Positions 8,107 through 17,214 of a stretch of 47,774 nucleotides of DNA are shown here, piece after piece. The notes below the pieces were generated by a model that worked only from the letters and a program-made list of their open reading frames with translations, did not search any database and was not told the origin of the DNA. The translations under genes and the position numbers were made by a program. Numbering within the stretch: the stretch's first letter is position 1; each line of letters starts with the position of its first letter. The stretch spans positions 1 to 47,774 of the forward strand of contig CAYTUI010000004.1 of NCBI GenBank assembly GCA_964441335.1. Direction: 5' to 3'. This stretch comes from CAYTUI01 sp964441335. GTDB lineage: Bacteria; Patescibacteriota; Patescibacteriia; UBA1558; 2-01-FULL-52-15.

Positions 8107-8871
8107 ATGTCATTTCGTCGCAGTCAAAGCGGATTTAGTCTAGTTGAGCTACTGGTTGTAGCTTCAATTATTATTTTATTGTCTTCAATGGCGGTGGCGA
8201 GTTATCGATCAACGAAATACAGAACTTTCAATGAGCAGGCAGAAATTAATTTTATGAAATTAAAAACTGCCATAGAATCGTACGTTAATAATGTTGGAGA
8301 GTTTCCTTTAAGTAGATGTAATGGCCATAGCCCGATATGCTTAAAGCATTCTGAACAAGGAGTTACAAATGGGTCAATTTGTTTAGGCTCTGATATTTGG
8401 TATTTGAATGGTATACCACATGGCACAACAGGCGGTGGTTTTAATAGTGTTTGTAGATATAATTCTGCCTTTGCAACATGTTCAGCATTAAATCCACCGG
8501 GTTATTTTGATATTGATGAGCAGTTGAGAAGTTACTTGGGCCATAGCTTAGTAGATGTTAGTATAGATGCTGCTGTGACTGAATCAGATGCCTCTGGTTG
8601 GGGTGGTTTTATGTATATATCACATGCGGCTGAAGCGACAGTTAAGGGTTTTAAGCCAGATGCTAAGGCGGGAGCATATTTGGCTTGGTTTAAGGCTGGT
8701 TGTCAGACATTTACCGAAGATGAGTGTCTAGATATAAGATTAAGTGGTCAGTGTAACGGGCATGATGTGCCTAATAATGGTTGTGCTTATTATCTTGGCA
8801 GGAGTGGTGTTGATTATAATAATCCAGCATGGACCTGTAATTTAACTTCAGATAAGTTACCTTTTTTCTGA
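8107..8871 (+). CDS. type IV pilin-like protein with class III signal, cysteine-rich
   Basis: 254 aa. The start MSFRRSQSGFSLVELLVVAS is a prepilin peptidase signal: cleavage after Gly9, Phe10 as N-methylated first residue, and Glu14 as the conserved Glu5. A hydrophobic helix follows, ending near residue 30. The helix continues into an amphipathic part (NEQAEINFMKLKTAIESYVN) as in type IV pilins and type II secretion pseudopilins. The rest is a large C-terminal domain with ten cysteines, which could form disulfides outside the cell. No pilus assembly genes lie in the window. It is AT-rich like the core genes, lacks a Shine-Dalgarno and is probably leaderless. A minor pilin or pseudopilin is the main alternative to a major pilin. 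Confidence 0.9.
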   Translation: MSFRRSQSGFSLVELLVVASIIILLSSMAVASYRSTKYRTFNEQAEINFMKLKTAIESYVNNVGEFPLSRCNGHSPICLKHSEQGVTNGSICLGSDIWYLNGIPHGTTGGGFNSVCRYNSAFATCSALNPPGYFDIDEQLRSYLGHSLVDVSIDAAVTESDASGWGGFMYISHAAEATVKGFKPDAKAGAYLAWFKAGCQTFTEDECLDIRLSGQCNGHDVPNNGCAYYLGRSGVDYNNPAWTCNLTSDKLPFF

Positions 8872-8905
8872 TTTATTGAAGAAAAAATGCGTATCAAATT
8901 AATGA

Positions 8906-9002
8906 CCTCCCCTTCCCCCTCCTTAGAAAAGGAGGGGCTCTAACTAAAGGAGCCTCCCCTGAACTTGTCCACCTCTGGTGGAAGGGGAGGACTAAGGAGG
9001 GG
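8906..9002. repeat. inverted-repeat element (MITE-like), about 97 bp
   Basis: Arms are perfect in two blocks: 8916-8926 with 8992-9002 (11 bp) and 8906-8916 with 8980-8990 (11 bp). An inner C/T-rich and A/G-rich hairpin is also present. It lies between the convergent pilin and glycosyltransferase genes and resembles the element at 40479-40603 in composition and CCCCTCC-type ends. Confidence 0.75.
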
Positions 9003-9048
9003 TTTATATTCAAAATAAAAGATTTCTTGCTTTTGAGTTGAAAGCTTT

Positions 9049-9852
9049 TTATTTATGCGGATTTGGCTGGCTACGATATTTCCAGAGATATTTTATAAAG
9101 CTGAAAATATGTTCACGGCTGGATTTATTGAACAAAGCGCCGATTAGGCCTTGCTCGGCTGACGAGCGTCGGTGGTAGTGATACATTTTAGAGTCAGCCA
9201 CATAATAAACCTGATAACCTGCCAGCCAAAAACGGCGGCTCCAATCAGCATCCTCAAAGTACAGAAAAAAATGTTCATCCAGTAACCCTACTTTGATAAG
9301 GTTCTCTTTTCTGACTATTAGACATGCTCCATATAGCCAATCCACCGTTTTATTGCTCTGGTGATCCCAGTCGCGATAAAAATAATTACCCAGCCAATTT
9401 TTCCCCTTGTTGGTATTTTTTAGAAAGGTTCGGCGGTAAAGTGGTAAAAAAAGAGAAGGTAAGCGGGCGCAGGATTCCTGAATTTCTTTGTTGGGATAAA
9501 TTAGTTGCGGACCGGCTAAGCCGACAGTTGGGTGTGTTTCCATGAAATCATATAATTTTTGAATGGCATCATCAACTATAACGATATCGGTATTGAGCAG
9601 CAATAGATATCGCCCTTTGGCTTTGGGAATAGCCAGATTATTGCCGGCGGCAAAACCAGTGTTTTTGTCATTTTGTATGAATATAACATTAGGAAAATTT
9701 TCCTTAATCATCTCCCCGACCTTGTCTTGAGAATTATTATCCACCACAATTATTTCATATTCAAAAGGCAGGTTGAGCTTAGCCAACCCCAGTAGTAGCT
9801 GTTTGACCAAATTTTTGGCCTTGTAGTTAAGAATGATGATTGAGAGATCCAT
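9049..9852 (-). CDS. family 2 glycosyltransferase
   Basis: 267 aa, GT-A fold. The N-terminal nucleotide-binding strand is DLSIIILNYKAKN, followed by EIIVVDNNSQD. The metal-binding DxD-type motif is LLLNTDIVIVDD, and the acceptor-side motif FFLYFEDADWSRR is typical of rhamnosyltransferase-like enzymes. It would add a sugar to a lipid-linked chain at the inner face of the membrane. It is the last gene of the leftward polysaccharide locus, separated from the previous one by a 120-base repeat-filled spacer. Donor and acceptor cannot be told. Confidence 0.92.
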   Translation of the reverse strand: MDLSIIILNYKAKNLVKQLLLGLAKLNLPFEYEIIVVDNNSQDKVGEMIKENFPNVIFIQNDKNTGFAAGNNLAIPKAKGRYLLLLNTDIVIVDDAIQKLYDFMETHPTVGLAGPQLIYPNKEIQESCARLPSLFLPLYRRTFLKNTNKGKNWLGNYFYRDWDHQSNKTVDWLYGACLIVRKENLIKVGLLDEHFFLYFEDADWSRRFWLAGYQVYYVADSKMYHYHRRSSAEQGLIGALFNKSSREHIFSFIKYLWKYRSQPNPHK

Positions 9853-9972
9853 TGTTGTTAGATTGTAGCTTATAGCAGATGGCAGATGGCGTATAGCTTA
9901 TAGCTTATAGTTGATAAACGTTGGTTCACTTACAGATGCATCTGCTATACGCTATAAGCCATAAGCTATTAA
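9853..9972. repeat. direct and inverted short repeats between two glycosyltransferase genes
   Basis: Units like AGCTTATAGC and GCAGATGGC recur on the left. The right half (from about 9933) carries their complement (ATCTGCTATACGCTATAAGC), so the spacer can fold into a long imperfect hairpin. Confidence 0.7.
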
Positions 9973-10989
9973 CTACTTATTAAACCAAGCGGCAAAGTCG
10001 GCTACAGTAATGGTCCGTATTTTTTTTATATATTTACGCTTATTTATGGCTCTAGACCTTAATCTTAGGTAGTCATTTAGCCCCTTTAGACTTGATCTGT
10101 CAAGCAATAGTAAATAGAAAAATTTGGCAATTTCATAAGGTAGCCAACTAAATATTTGTTTTATCCTAAGATTCAAAAAGCTGTTTTTTTTGATCATCAA
10201 GAGATGATTGCGATAGGACAAAAAATTTAGCATGCGGCGACTTTTGCGGTCAGAGTAACTCTGTTTGCGCGAACTTAGGCTACGGTCATGATAAGCTTTA
10301 GCCTCGGCCAAAAAATAATTTTCCCAGCCATTTAACCGTAAGCGCCAAGCTAAATCAATATCCTCTTTGTACATAAAGAAGTCCTCGTCAAAGTATTCAA
10401 AGTGCCCGTCCTTATTTTTTATAGGGGTTTTAACAGCTTCAAGGGCGCTACGGCGATACATGACTAAAGCGCCGGACAAACCAAAAACTGCTTGGCTCGT
10501 CGGATTTTCATCGCCTTGTCCTTGCAGACGGTCGCTGAAATGATATTTGTTATTTACTTCCAGACCACAACTGTCAATAATATTCGTTCTGTCATGTTGT
10601 TCAAAATTCCAGTATAAAAGCTTGCCGCCGACTGAAGCGACCTTAGGATGCTGATCCATAAAGTCTACTAGCTTGGCAATAAAGTCAGGTTCCAAAAAAA
10701 TGTCCTGGTTAATAACCAGTAAATATTCTGATTGGGACCAACTGATAATTTTGTTATGCGCTTTGGCAAAACCCAAGTTGATCCTTTGTTCCAGCAGTTT
10801 ATATAATAAAGTCTCGTTCTTGATTGCCTTGATAGTATCATCGCCGGAACCATTGTCCAAAATCATTAACTCCCAGTCCTTATATGTCTGGTTTTGAATA
10901 CTTGGTAGCAAAAAAGGAATATATTTTTCGCCGTTGTAAGTAATTAAACTAATTGTTACCTTGGGTTTTATCTCCATAACTTTGGACAA
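9973..10989 (-). CDS. family 2 glycosyltransferase
   Basis: 338 aa. The GT-A core has VTISLITYNGEKYI, ELMILDNGSGDDT, the DxD-type LLVINQDIFLEPDF and, on the acceptor side, FFMYKEDIDLAWRLR. The last 90 residues are basic and hydrophobic and may lie on the membrane. The start at 10989 overlaps the end of the polymerase gene by 41 bases; a second ATG at 10977 (MEIKPKV) would cut the overlap to 29 and is equally possible. Overlap implies coupled translation within the polysaccharide operon. Confidence 0.9.
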   Translation of the reverse strand: MSKVMEIKPKVTISLITYNGEKYIPFLLPSIQNQTYKDWELMILDNGSGDDTIKAIKNETLLYKLLEQRINLGFAKAHNKIISWSQSEYLLVINQDIFLEPDFIAKLVDFMDQHPKVASVGGKLLYWNFEQHDRTNIIDSCGLEVNNKYHFSDRLQGQGDENPTSQAVFGLSGALVMYRRSALEAVKTPIKNKDGHFEYFDEDFFMYKEDIDLAWRLRLNGWENYFLAEAKAYHDRSLSSRKQSYSDRKSRRMLNFLSYRNHLLMIKKNSFLNLRIKQIFSWLPYEIAKFFYLLLLDRSSLKGLNDYLRLRSRAINKRKYIKKIRTITVADFAAWFNK

Positions 10990-12424
10990 TCAAGAAAGTT
11001 AATATCAGCCAGACTAGGCCTAGCGGATGATTTATAAAAGGGGTGAAAAGATGAACTATCATCAGGAATATAATACTAAAACCCAAAGGGATCAAGATTT
11101 CCGGTTGTTGGTCACTTTTTATCAATTTCCATAAATCCCAGAGTATCTTTATTATAAAGGTTAAAATTATTAATAGACCCAAAGCGCCGACCTTAAATAC
11201 AATATCCAGCCAGCCGATTTCAAAGGCATAAGTAGAGTAAGTGCCGTCAGGGTTTAGAAAATTTCGGATGCGCGGGTCGTTATTTTGATAAGTCAAAGTA
11301 CTGCCAAAACCTGAACCCAGTAGCGGGTGCTGTTTAATGCCGTCTAATAAGACAGGCAGTTGATTTAGCCTGGAAGAAGCCGCCGCTTCACCCGCACCTA
11401 GTCTGGACGCCAAAGCCGAGCTTAAATTGGCATCCACATAGGGAATAAATAGCACAACCGCCAAAAAAACAACGCCCAGTAAAAAGCTGGCTTTAAGTTG
11501 AAAAATTTTCCTCCATGGCCAGACTGATTTTTTTCTAAATAATATAGTTGCGCCGATGATAATAAAAAATAACAGTGTAACAATCGCCGCCAACCAAAAG
11601 CTTCGGGAAAAACTAACTAAAATAGCCGCCAGTAATAGGGCTAAATATGAAATAGTTTGTATATTAATTTTCTGCGATTGTGAGATTAATAAAGCTATTA
11701 TCGTTCCGAGCCAGGCAATAACCAGCTGAATGTGGGACTGGAAGAATATTCGCCAGAAATTACCCACAACTAAAGTTAACTCCCCTACTTTAGTATCACG
11801 AATCCAGAGATATAAAAACTGAATGTTGGCAATTTCATAAGCGTGTGAAAATATGTGGAAGATAAACAATGTTTTCAAGGAAATGATAATTGTAGCTGAT
11901 ATAAGTAGAGCAAAAATTTTAGATAAATACTCCGGGCGCCAATGTCGCTGCCACATTAAGATATAGACAATAAAATAGAAACCGTTGCTATCGTCAAAAA
12001 TATTAAGCAAACTGTTGTGTCCAATAAAACCCCTAAATACTCCCCAAGCGATAACGATAAAAAAACCGAGCAATGACAAATTTAAGCCGCTACGCCACTT
12101 TACTTTCGTAACATCCGGTAAATATTTAATTAACCAAATCAAAATAACCAAAGCAAATAGCAACATTCTGACGGATAAACTAAAACCACCGATGGGCCAG
12201 TAAAAAGTTCTACCTAAAGAACCCCAAAATATTTCAGCCATTGGCAAAAATATCGCCCAACGAAAATCCCGCCAGATTAGAATTATCGCACCAATGGTCA
12301 TTACAGCTAGTAACAGCCAGTTAAAACTTGAATAGGTATATGCCCAGAGGGATAAAAATTCTGCAACTAAATAAATGATCAGAGAGTACTGAAAAAAAGG
12401 TTTATCTATGAACTTAGTTAACAT
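10949..12424 (-). CDS. O-antigen ligase/polymerase-like membrane protein (Wzy/WaaL type)
   Basis: 491 aa with about 11-12 hydrophobic segments. A large extracytoplasmic loop in the second half holds IKQHPLLGSGFGST, the H-x-L-x-G-x-G pattern of the Wzy_C/WaaL family. Such proteins polymerise repeat units carried on undecaprenyl phosphate, or ligate a finished chain to a carrier, outside the membrane. Placed among a flippase and glycosyltransferases, it most likely makes a cell-surface polysaccharide by the Wzx/Wzy route. It overlaps the upstream gene by 11 bases and the downstream gene by 41. Confidence 0.85.
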   Translation of the reverse strand: MLTKFIDKPFFQYSLIIYLVAEFLSLWAYTYSSFNWLLLAVMTIGAIILIWRDFRWAIFLPMAEIFWGSLGRTFYWPIGGFSLSVRMLLFALVILIWLIKYLPDVTKVKWRSGLNLSLLGFFIVIAWGVFRGFIGHNSLLNIFDDSNGFYFIVYILMWQRHWRPEYLSKIFALLISATIIISLKTLFIFHIFSHAYEIANIQFLYLWIRDTKVGELTLVVGNFWRIFFQSHIQLVIAWLGTIIALLISQSQKINIQTISYLALLLAAILVSFSRSFWLAAIVTLLFFIIIGATILFRKKSVWPWRKIFQLKASFLLGVVFLAVVLFIPYVDANLSSALASRLGAGEAAASSRLNQLPVLLDGIKQHPLLGSGFGSTLTYQNNDPRIRNFLNPDGTYSTYAFEIGWLDIVFKVGALGLLIILTFIIKILWDLWKLIKSDQQPEILIPLGFSIIFLMIVHLFTPFINHPLGLVWLILTFLIVQSYGDKTQGNN

Positions 12425-13274
12425 TTTTTGTTGGTATTAGAGAGTAAATTAAGGTCAGTAAAAAGTTTATGGGGGTAATCAATGCCAGTATTAGAGCGGC
12501 AATTGGTGAAACATTTTTCCAAAAATACTGTATCAAACTTTTATTAAAAATCATTTGTCGACGCAGAGGTAATACCTGATTAAAACTAGCGGCTTTATGA
12601 TGAACGATTTGGGCTGTGGGTAAGTAAACTATTCTATAACCGGCTTGCTTTATTCGTAAACAAAAATCCACTTCCTCAAACCAGATGTAAAAACGTTCAT
12701 CAAAATTGCCGACTTTATTAATTAGTGATCGGCGAAAAAACATAGCCGCCCCCATTATTTGATCAACTTCCTGCTGTTTATCATATTCAAAGTCGCGTCT
12801 AAGATATTTTCGCAAACTTGGCAAAGACGGCCAAATTTTTGATAATTTAAGTAAGACGGCTACTTGTGAGCCTAAAGTCGGGAAAGTCCTAACAGAGGGC
12901 TGTAAACTGCCGTCAGGGTAGATAATTTTAGGCCCGACTAAAGCTACACCATAATTATATTCCAGAAAATTATGCATTTCAGACAATGTGCCCGGCAGAA
13001 CTTCGGAATCAGGATTTAAGATTAAAATGTACTTGCCCAAAGCTTTTTTTAAACCTTGGTTAACTGCTTTAGCAAAACCTAAATTATGACCATTAGCAAT
13101 TAATTTCACAGTCGGAAACTCCTCCTCTATCATCGCCAAGGTATCTGCCCCAGAATTGTTGTCTATCACAATAATTTCCAGCTTGAGATTTGAAGAAAAT
13201 ACTAACAGAGAGTCCAAGCAACGGCGCAATTCCTTGGGAACTTTCCAGCTAACGATAATAACGCTGATATCCAT
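12414..13274 (-). CDS. family 2 glycosyltransferase with C-terminal membrane segment
   Basis: 286 aa, rhamnosyltransferase-like. It has DISVIIVSWKVPKELRRC, EIIVIDNNSGADT, ILILNPDSEVLPG (DxD-type), GAAMFFRRS and FYIWFEEVDFCLRIKQAGY. A hydrophobic C-terminal segment (about 257-278) would anchor it in the membrane. It starts one base after the stop of the 13276 gene and overlaps the polymerase gene by 11 bases. Confidence 0.92.
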   Translation of the reverse strand: MDISVIIVSWKVPKELRRCLDSLLVFSSNLKLEIIVIDNNSGADTLAMIEEEFPTVKLIANGHNLGFAKAVNQGLKKALGKYILILNPDSEVLPGTLSEMHNFLEYNYGVALVGPKIIYPDGSLQPSVRTFPTLGSQVAVLLKLSKIWPSLPSLRKYLRRDFEYDKQQEVDQIMGAAMFFRRSLINKVGNFDERFYIWFEEVDFCLRIKQAGYRIVYLPTAQIVHHKAASFNQVLPLRRQMIFNKSLIQYFWKNVSPIAALILALITPINFLLTLIYSLIPTKNVN

Positions 13275-13275
13275 A

Positions 13276-14442
13276 TTAGTAGTTCATCTTTTTTTCTATC
13301 AAGGCAATCATTTCTTTAACGGTTTTTGACCAGGAATATTTTTCCATCATTGCTTGACGACGAGCCTGTTTTTCAGCATTATCCTCGGCCAAAGCCTGAT
13401 CAATTTTTTGACTAAATTCAGCGTAATCCTTGGCAATATAAACATCATCCTTAAACATCTCGGCGCCGGCATTAGCTGTAGCTACGACTGGTTTTCCGCA
13501 AGCTAAATACTCATACATTTTCATGGGATTAGTTGAGGTAATAAAATCATTCTGTTTATGTGGAATTAAACCAACGTCAAACTGTTTTACGTAAACAGGA
13601 GATTCGGAATACTCTTTATAGCCTAACAGATGAACGTTTGGCAATTCACCCAGTTTTTTTATAGCTTCGGCATACCAAATAGGTCCAACCAAAACGAAGC
13701 TTTTCTTTGGATGATTTTGGGCCAGATAGGAAATCAGCTCCAAGTCTACTCTATCCTGGATGACTCCAATGTAACCGATGATTGGCCGTGGCAAATCACT
13801 GATGTCACGGTTAATAAGTTTCAAATCCTGTTGATAATGTTTCAGATCAACACCGTTAGGAATCCAATAGACGTTTGGCTGATTTTCAAATAGATTCTGC
13901 AAATCTTCGGCAACCGTAAAAATAATGTCAGCGTTATCCTTGATATAATGATAGTTATTATTTAAACGCCTTTTGAATTTTATATATGACGAATGTTCGG
14001 CCCAATTATCAACAGCATCAAAAATTTTAAGTTTCGGCTTTAGTTTATCCAAATAAGGCATGATTGGCGGAAAAAATGACCAAAGTAAATAATCCTGAAA
14101 GTCTAAATCCTGTAATACCTTTTGGAGTCGGTTAACGAATTTATCCGGTTGCCAAAAGAAATCCACAAAAGAGTAGATAAAAAGTCTGTCAGATATTTTA
14201 ATAACCTTACCGAAAGGATGTTTCTTTATGACAGTACCTCTCCCCGGAGATGCCAGAATATTCTCTTTGTAGTTGCGAAGAACTCTCTTTAATGTTAGTG
14301 GTGGGTAATCAATACAAATAATTTTACGAACGTCGGGGTTTTTCTCCAGCTCGTTCATAATATGAAAATTTCTATTGCTCACTCCCGCTGCCCACTCCGA
14401 GTAGCTGGACATGTTGATTAAGACTATGTCTTGGGTTTTCAT
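13276..14442 (-). CDS. glycosyltransferase, GT-B fold (family 1/4 type)
   Basis: 388 aa. The C-terminal half has the GT-B donor-binding features: NADIIFTVAEDLQ and WIPNGVDLKHY before the linker, PRPIIGYIGVIQDRVDLELI, and NPMKMYEYLACGKPVVAT with the conserved glutamate that binds the nucleotide sugar. The N-terminal half (KTQDIVLINMSSYSEWAAGV) is unusual for family 4 but resembles enzymes that act on lipid-linked glycans. It follows the spacer with the assembly gap, so its link to the upstream gene rests on scaffolding. Confidence 0.85.
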   Translation of the reverse strand: MKTQDIVLINMSSYSEWAAGVSNRNFHIMNELEKNPDVRKIICIDYPPLTLKRVLRNYKENILASPGRGTVIKKHPFGKVIKISDRLFIYSFVDFFWQPDKFVNRLQKVLQDLDFQDYLLWSFFPPIMPYLDKLKPKLKIFDAVDNWAEHSSYIKFKRRLNNNYHYIKDNADIIFTVAEDLQNLFENQPNVYWIPNGVDLKHYQQDLKLINRDISDLPRPIIGYIGVIQDRVDLELISYLAQNHPKKSFVLVGPIWYAEAIKKLGELPNVHLLGYKEYSESPVYVKQFDVGLIPHKQNDFITSTNPMKMYEYLACGKPVVATANAGAEMFKDDVYIAKDYAEFSQKIDQALAEDNAEKQARRQAMMEKYSWSKTVKEMIALIEKKMNY

Positions 14443-14493
14443 GTAGTTAGTATGTAGGTTGGTAGATTGGTAGATTGTCCGCCCAGAGGGCGG
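14443..14493. repeat. short tandem repeat and GC palindrome beside the assembly gap
   Basis: Two to three copies of a GGTAGATT-type unit, then CCGCCC-AGA-GGGCGG (14479-14493). The palindrome abuts the run of Ns, and a similar one (CGCCC-TTT-GGGCG, 14537-14549) lies on the other side. Confidence 0.7.
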
Positions 14494-14503
14494 NNNNNNN
14501 NNN
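14494..14503. other. assembly gap (10 Ns)
   Basis: Ten Ns between two glycosyltransferase genes. The true gap length is unknown. Palindromes on both sides probably stopped assembly. Confidence 0.98.
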
Positions 14504-14560
14504 CCGATGCGTCGGCGCCGACTCCCAGGACGGGAGCGCCCTTTGGGCGAAGAGTGGTAG

Positions 14561-15637
14561 TTACGATAGTATATTTCTGAATTGCGCTACTTTAGATTTG
14601 ATGTTGGGCAATTCTTTGACAACTTGCTGTGCTTCTTGACCTAAACGTTTGGCCAGCTCCTTGTCATTAATTAAATTTTTGATGGCCCCAGCAATAGTGT
14701 TTGGATCTTCAGAATTGACAAGCAATCCGTTTTTATCGTTACTAATTATTTCTTCCGCTGATGTACCCTGGCCGGCAATGATAGGTAAAGCAACTTGACT
14801 GGCCTCAAGATAGACAATGCCATAGCCCTCAATATCGTCGCCCAGTTGGCGCGTAGGCATAACAAACATTGTAGCCAGAGAATAGTATTTTGGCAACTCT
14901 TTAGGGCTAACATTAGGTAAAAATGTCACCTTTGTGTCTAATCCTAATTGCGTTGTTAATTTATGTAGCGATTCAGCATTGGACCCTTGGCCGATTATTA
15001 AGTAATGGAAATTATCATCAGTAAGTGTTGCTAAAGCTTTTAAAACATTATCGTGACCCTTTCTCTCAACTAAACGGCCAACAGTTAGAATTACATTGGC
15101 TTGAGGATAGACTTTTTTTAAATCGCTACAATCCTCTGTCTTGAGCGCTGAATCAAAAGCCGGAGTTATAACCGTGACAGGAGAAGAAATACTTAGTGTG
15201 TCAACAATTTTTTTAACCTGCAAACTGTTAACTATAACATCAGAGGCGTTATTCAAAATAGCTACGGCTAAAGTTCGGTTCTTCTTAATTGCTAAGTTTA
15301 TATCCAAACCATGTAAGGAAATGACATAAGGAGTGCCCAGTTTTTGTTTAACTTTGTAGGCTAGTTGACCTAATGGAAATATATGCGGTGTAAAAATAAT
15401 TTCAATTTTTTCTGTCTTAACAAATTTACACACTTTTTTTAAACCTAAGTGCCAACGCGGTCTCCAAAATTTACTTAATAATGGTGTACTGATAATATTA
15501 GATTTATTCATCTCAATTTCCTTTTGGTCGGTAACAATATAGTAGTTATCCAGATGCTTAAAAAGATTATAACAATAGTTGGCAATGCCGCCGCTAAAGG
15601 GATAATATTCGTGAGTTAGTAACAAAGTTTTTTTCAT
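14561..15637 (-). CDS. family 4 glycosyltransferase (PimB-like)
   Basis: 358 aa, GT-B fold. The N-terminus has LLLTHEYYPFSGGIANYCYN, the usual glycine-rich acceptor loop. PYVISLHGLDIN and NASDVIVNSLQ precede the linker. The donor domain has VILTVGRLVERKGHDNVLKA and the EX7E-type IEGYGIVYLEASQVALPIIA with GTSAEEI. Enzymes of this type transfer mannose or related sugars from GDP- or UDP-donors to lipid carriers. It directly abuts the flippase gene (15637/15638) and is co-transcribed with it. Confidence 0.92.
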   Translation of the reverse strand: MKKTLLLTHEYYPFSGGIANYCYNLFKHLDNYYIVTDQKEIEMNKSNIISTPLLSKFWRPRWHLGLKKVCKFVKTEKIEIIFTPHIFPLGQLAYKVKQKLGTPYVISLHGLDINLAIKKNRTLAVAILNNASDVIVNSLQVKKIVDTLSISSPVTVITPAFDSALKTEDCSDLKKVYPQANVILTVGRLVERKGHDNVLKALATLTDDNFHYLIIGQGSNAESLHKLTTQLGLDTKVTFLPNVSPKELPKYYSLATMFVMPTRQLGDDIEGYGIVYLEASQVALPIIAGQGTSAEEIISNDKNGLLVNSEDPNTIAGAIKNLINDKELAKRLGQEAQQVVKELPNIKSKVAQFRNILS

Positions 15638-17083
15638 TTAGCCTCGGTTTAAGCTGCCTTTAAAACTTCGCAAGTCATCCTTAGTAATCAACCCCAGTAA
15701 CCAAATTCCCAGCAGGTAAATGAGAATTGCCGGAATAATTGTCAGATACCATTTGACATACTGTTCCAGAATAATAATAGCGATGGCCATTATGGCGGCC
15801 AGCAACAGAGTTTTGATGGCTGTTTTAATAACCAGCTTCCTGTCAAAGTCAACAACTTTGCCTATCACGACAATACTGATGATAAAGACCACCATCGTGC
15901 TGATAGTTGAAGACATGGCTGCTCCGGTTGCTCCTAAAATATTGATTAAGGTTAAATTAGAGACAATATTAACAACCATTCCGATAGCCAAAATTGTGGT
16001 TTGCCATTTTTGACGACTGCAGGCATTTAACAATGATCCCATCGGAAAGTTCAGAAATAAAAATGGCAAAGTAATCAGCAGCGCTTGTAGTGGTAAAACC
16101 GAAGCCCGAAATGACTCGGTATAAATCGCCGGAATAACAGTCGGCGCCAGAGTAATTAAGCCGACAGAAATCGGTACGGATATAATAATTAGATATTGTA
16201 GTGACTTGGAAAAGGCGACATAAAGATGTGAGCGGTCATGTTGCCAGAAATATGAAAAAGCGGGATAGAGAGCGGCTACAAAAGCCAAAGGTAAAAATTG
16301 AAAAGCAAAGGTAATTTTGTAGGCCACAGAGTAGTAACCGACCGCTTCAGATCCTTTAATGGCTTGTAACAGCAAAGTATCTATATAAGCGTAAACTCTT
16401 GTAAAAATTGCCGCTAAAGCAAACGGAATGATAATACTGTAGATTGACAGTAAAATTTGTTTATCCCAGCCGAAGCGGATATGAAATTTAAGCTTATTGC
16501 GGGCTATTAACCAGGAGTAGGTAAAATTAAAAAGACTGGCGGCTAGTAGTGAGTAAATCACCAGTTGAACAGGCATTTTAAGTTTAATCAAAATAAGACC
16601 GACTATGAAGATTATAACCTGATGGATGATTGTCGCAAAACTTTCGTAGCCTAAGTTTTGTCGCCCGCGGATGGCGGAATAAAAAATCAGCGTGAAGCCG
16701 TCCAGAATCATTGAAGCGGTAGCGACTATTATAAGTTGTCTGGTAATAGCGTCATCTGTTAGTAGGGGCGAAATAATTGCGATAAGTCCCACAACTATGA
16801 TGGTGGTAACGATTTTTAAACTAACAATTTGACTTAATAATCTATTACCCTGATTCTCATCAGTATATTTGGCCACTTCTCTGGTCAGAATATATGACAT
16901 GCCTACGTCAGTCAGGACCGAAAAAATAGCTGTTAAAGAAACGGCGAAAAAATATTTACCGGTATCGGCCGGGCCTAAATAACGTGCTAGATAGGTAAAA
17001 TAAATAAAAGAGACCACCTTTTGGAGGCTCAAAGCGATGATGTACCAAGTGGCGTTGGAGGCTATCTTTTTGGCCGTAATCAT
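15638..17083 (-). CDS. Wzx-type polysaccharide flippase (MATE/MOP superfamily)
   Basis: 481 aa with about 12-14 membrane segments. The start SNATWYIIALSLQKVVSFIY followed by ARYLGPADTGKYFFAVSLTA is typical of polysaccharide biosynthesis exporters. It would flip undecaprenyl-linked repeat units across the membrane for the polymerase encoded downstream. It is the first gene of the leftward polysaccharide operon. ATG 17083 lies six bases after a TATAAT box, so the mRNA should be leaderless. Confidence 0.92.
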   Translation of the reverse strand: MITAKKIASNATWYIIALSLQKVVSFIYFTYLARYLGPADTGKYFFAVSLTAIFSVLTDVGMSYILTREVAKYTDENQGNRLLSQIVSLKIVTTIIVVGLIAIISPLLTDDAITRQLIIVATASMILDGFTLIFYSAIRGRQNLGYESFATIIHQVIIFIVGLILIKLKMPVQLVIYSLLAASLFNFTYSWLIARNKLKFHIRFGWDKQILLSIYSIIIPFALAAIFTRVYAYIDTLLLQAIKGSEAVGYYSVAYKITFAFQFLPLAFVAALYPAFSYFWQHDRSHLYVAFSKSLQYLIIISVPISVGLITLAPTVIPAIYTESFRASVLPLQALLITLPFLFLNFPMGSLLNACSRQKWQTTILAIGMVVNIVSNLTLINILGATGAAMSSTISTMVVFIISIVVIGKVVDFDRKLVIKTAIKTLLLAAIMAIAIIILEQYVKWYLTIIPAILIYLLGIWLLGLITKDDLRSFKGSLNRG

Positions 17084-17089
17084 GGGCGT

Positions 17090-17095
17090 ATTATA
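17090..17095 (-). promoter_or_regulatory. extended -10 promoter of the polysaccharide operon (leaderless)
   Basis: TGC-TATAAT on the minus strand ends six bases before ATG 17083. No good -35 is seen 17 bases upstream, which fits an extended -10 promoter. Confidence 0.6.
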
Positions 17096-17100
17096 GCATG

Positions 17101-17160
17101 ATTAGCTGGTGGCTTGTAGCTTGTGGCCTGTAGATAGAACGGCTAGTTGTTGGATGAACG
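17101..17160. repeat. degenerate short repeats upstream of the flippase gene
   Basis: GCTTGTAGCTTGTGGCCTGT-like units in imperfect tandem, akin to the spacer before rpmJ. Confidence 0.55.
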
Positions 17161-17165
17161 ATGGT

Positions 17166-17210
17166 ATATAAGAAAACCGCCCCCCGAAGCTTTACGCGAA
17201 GGGGGGCGGT
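17166..17210 (-). terminator. intrinsic terminator of the zinc-ribbon gene
   Basis: A 10-bp stem of ACCGCCCCCC type (17176-17185 with 17201-17210), followed on the minus strand by TTTTCTTAT. It ends just past the stop of the 17215 gene. Confidence 0.88.
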
Positions 17211-17214
17211 CAAT

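Noticed and set aside
14494..14503. Biological meaning of the sequence break in the polysaccharide locus
   Set aside because: It is a run of Ns, thus an assembly gap, though the flanking palindromes are real.
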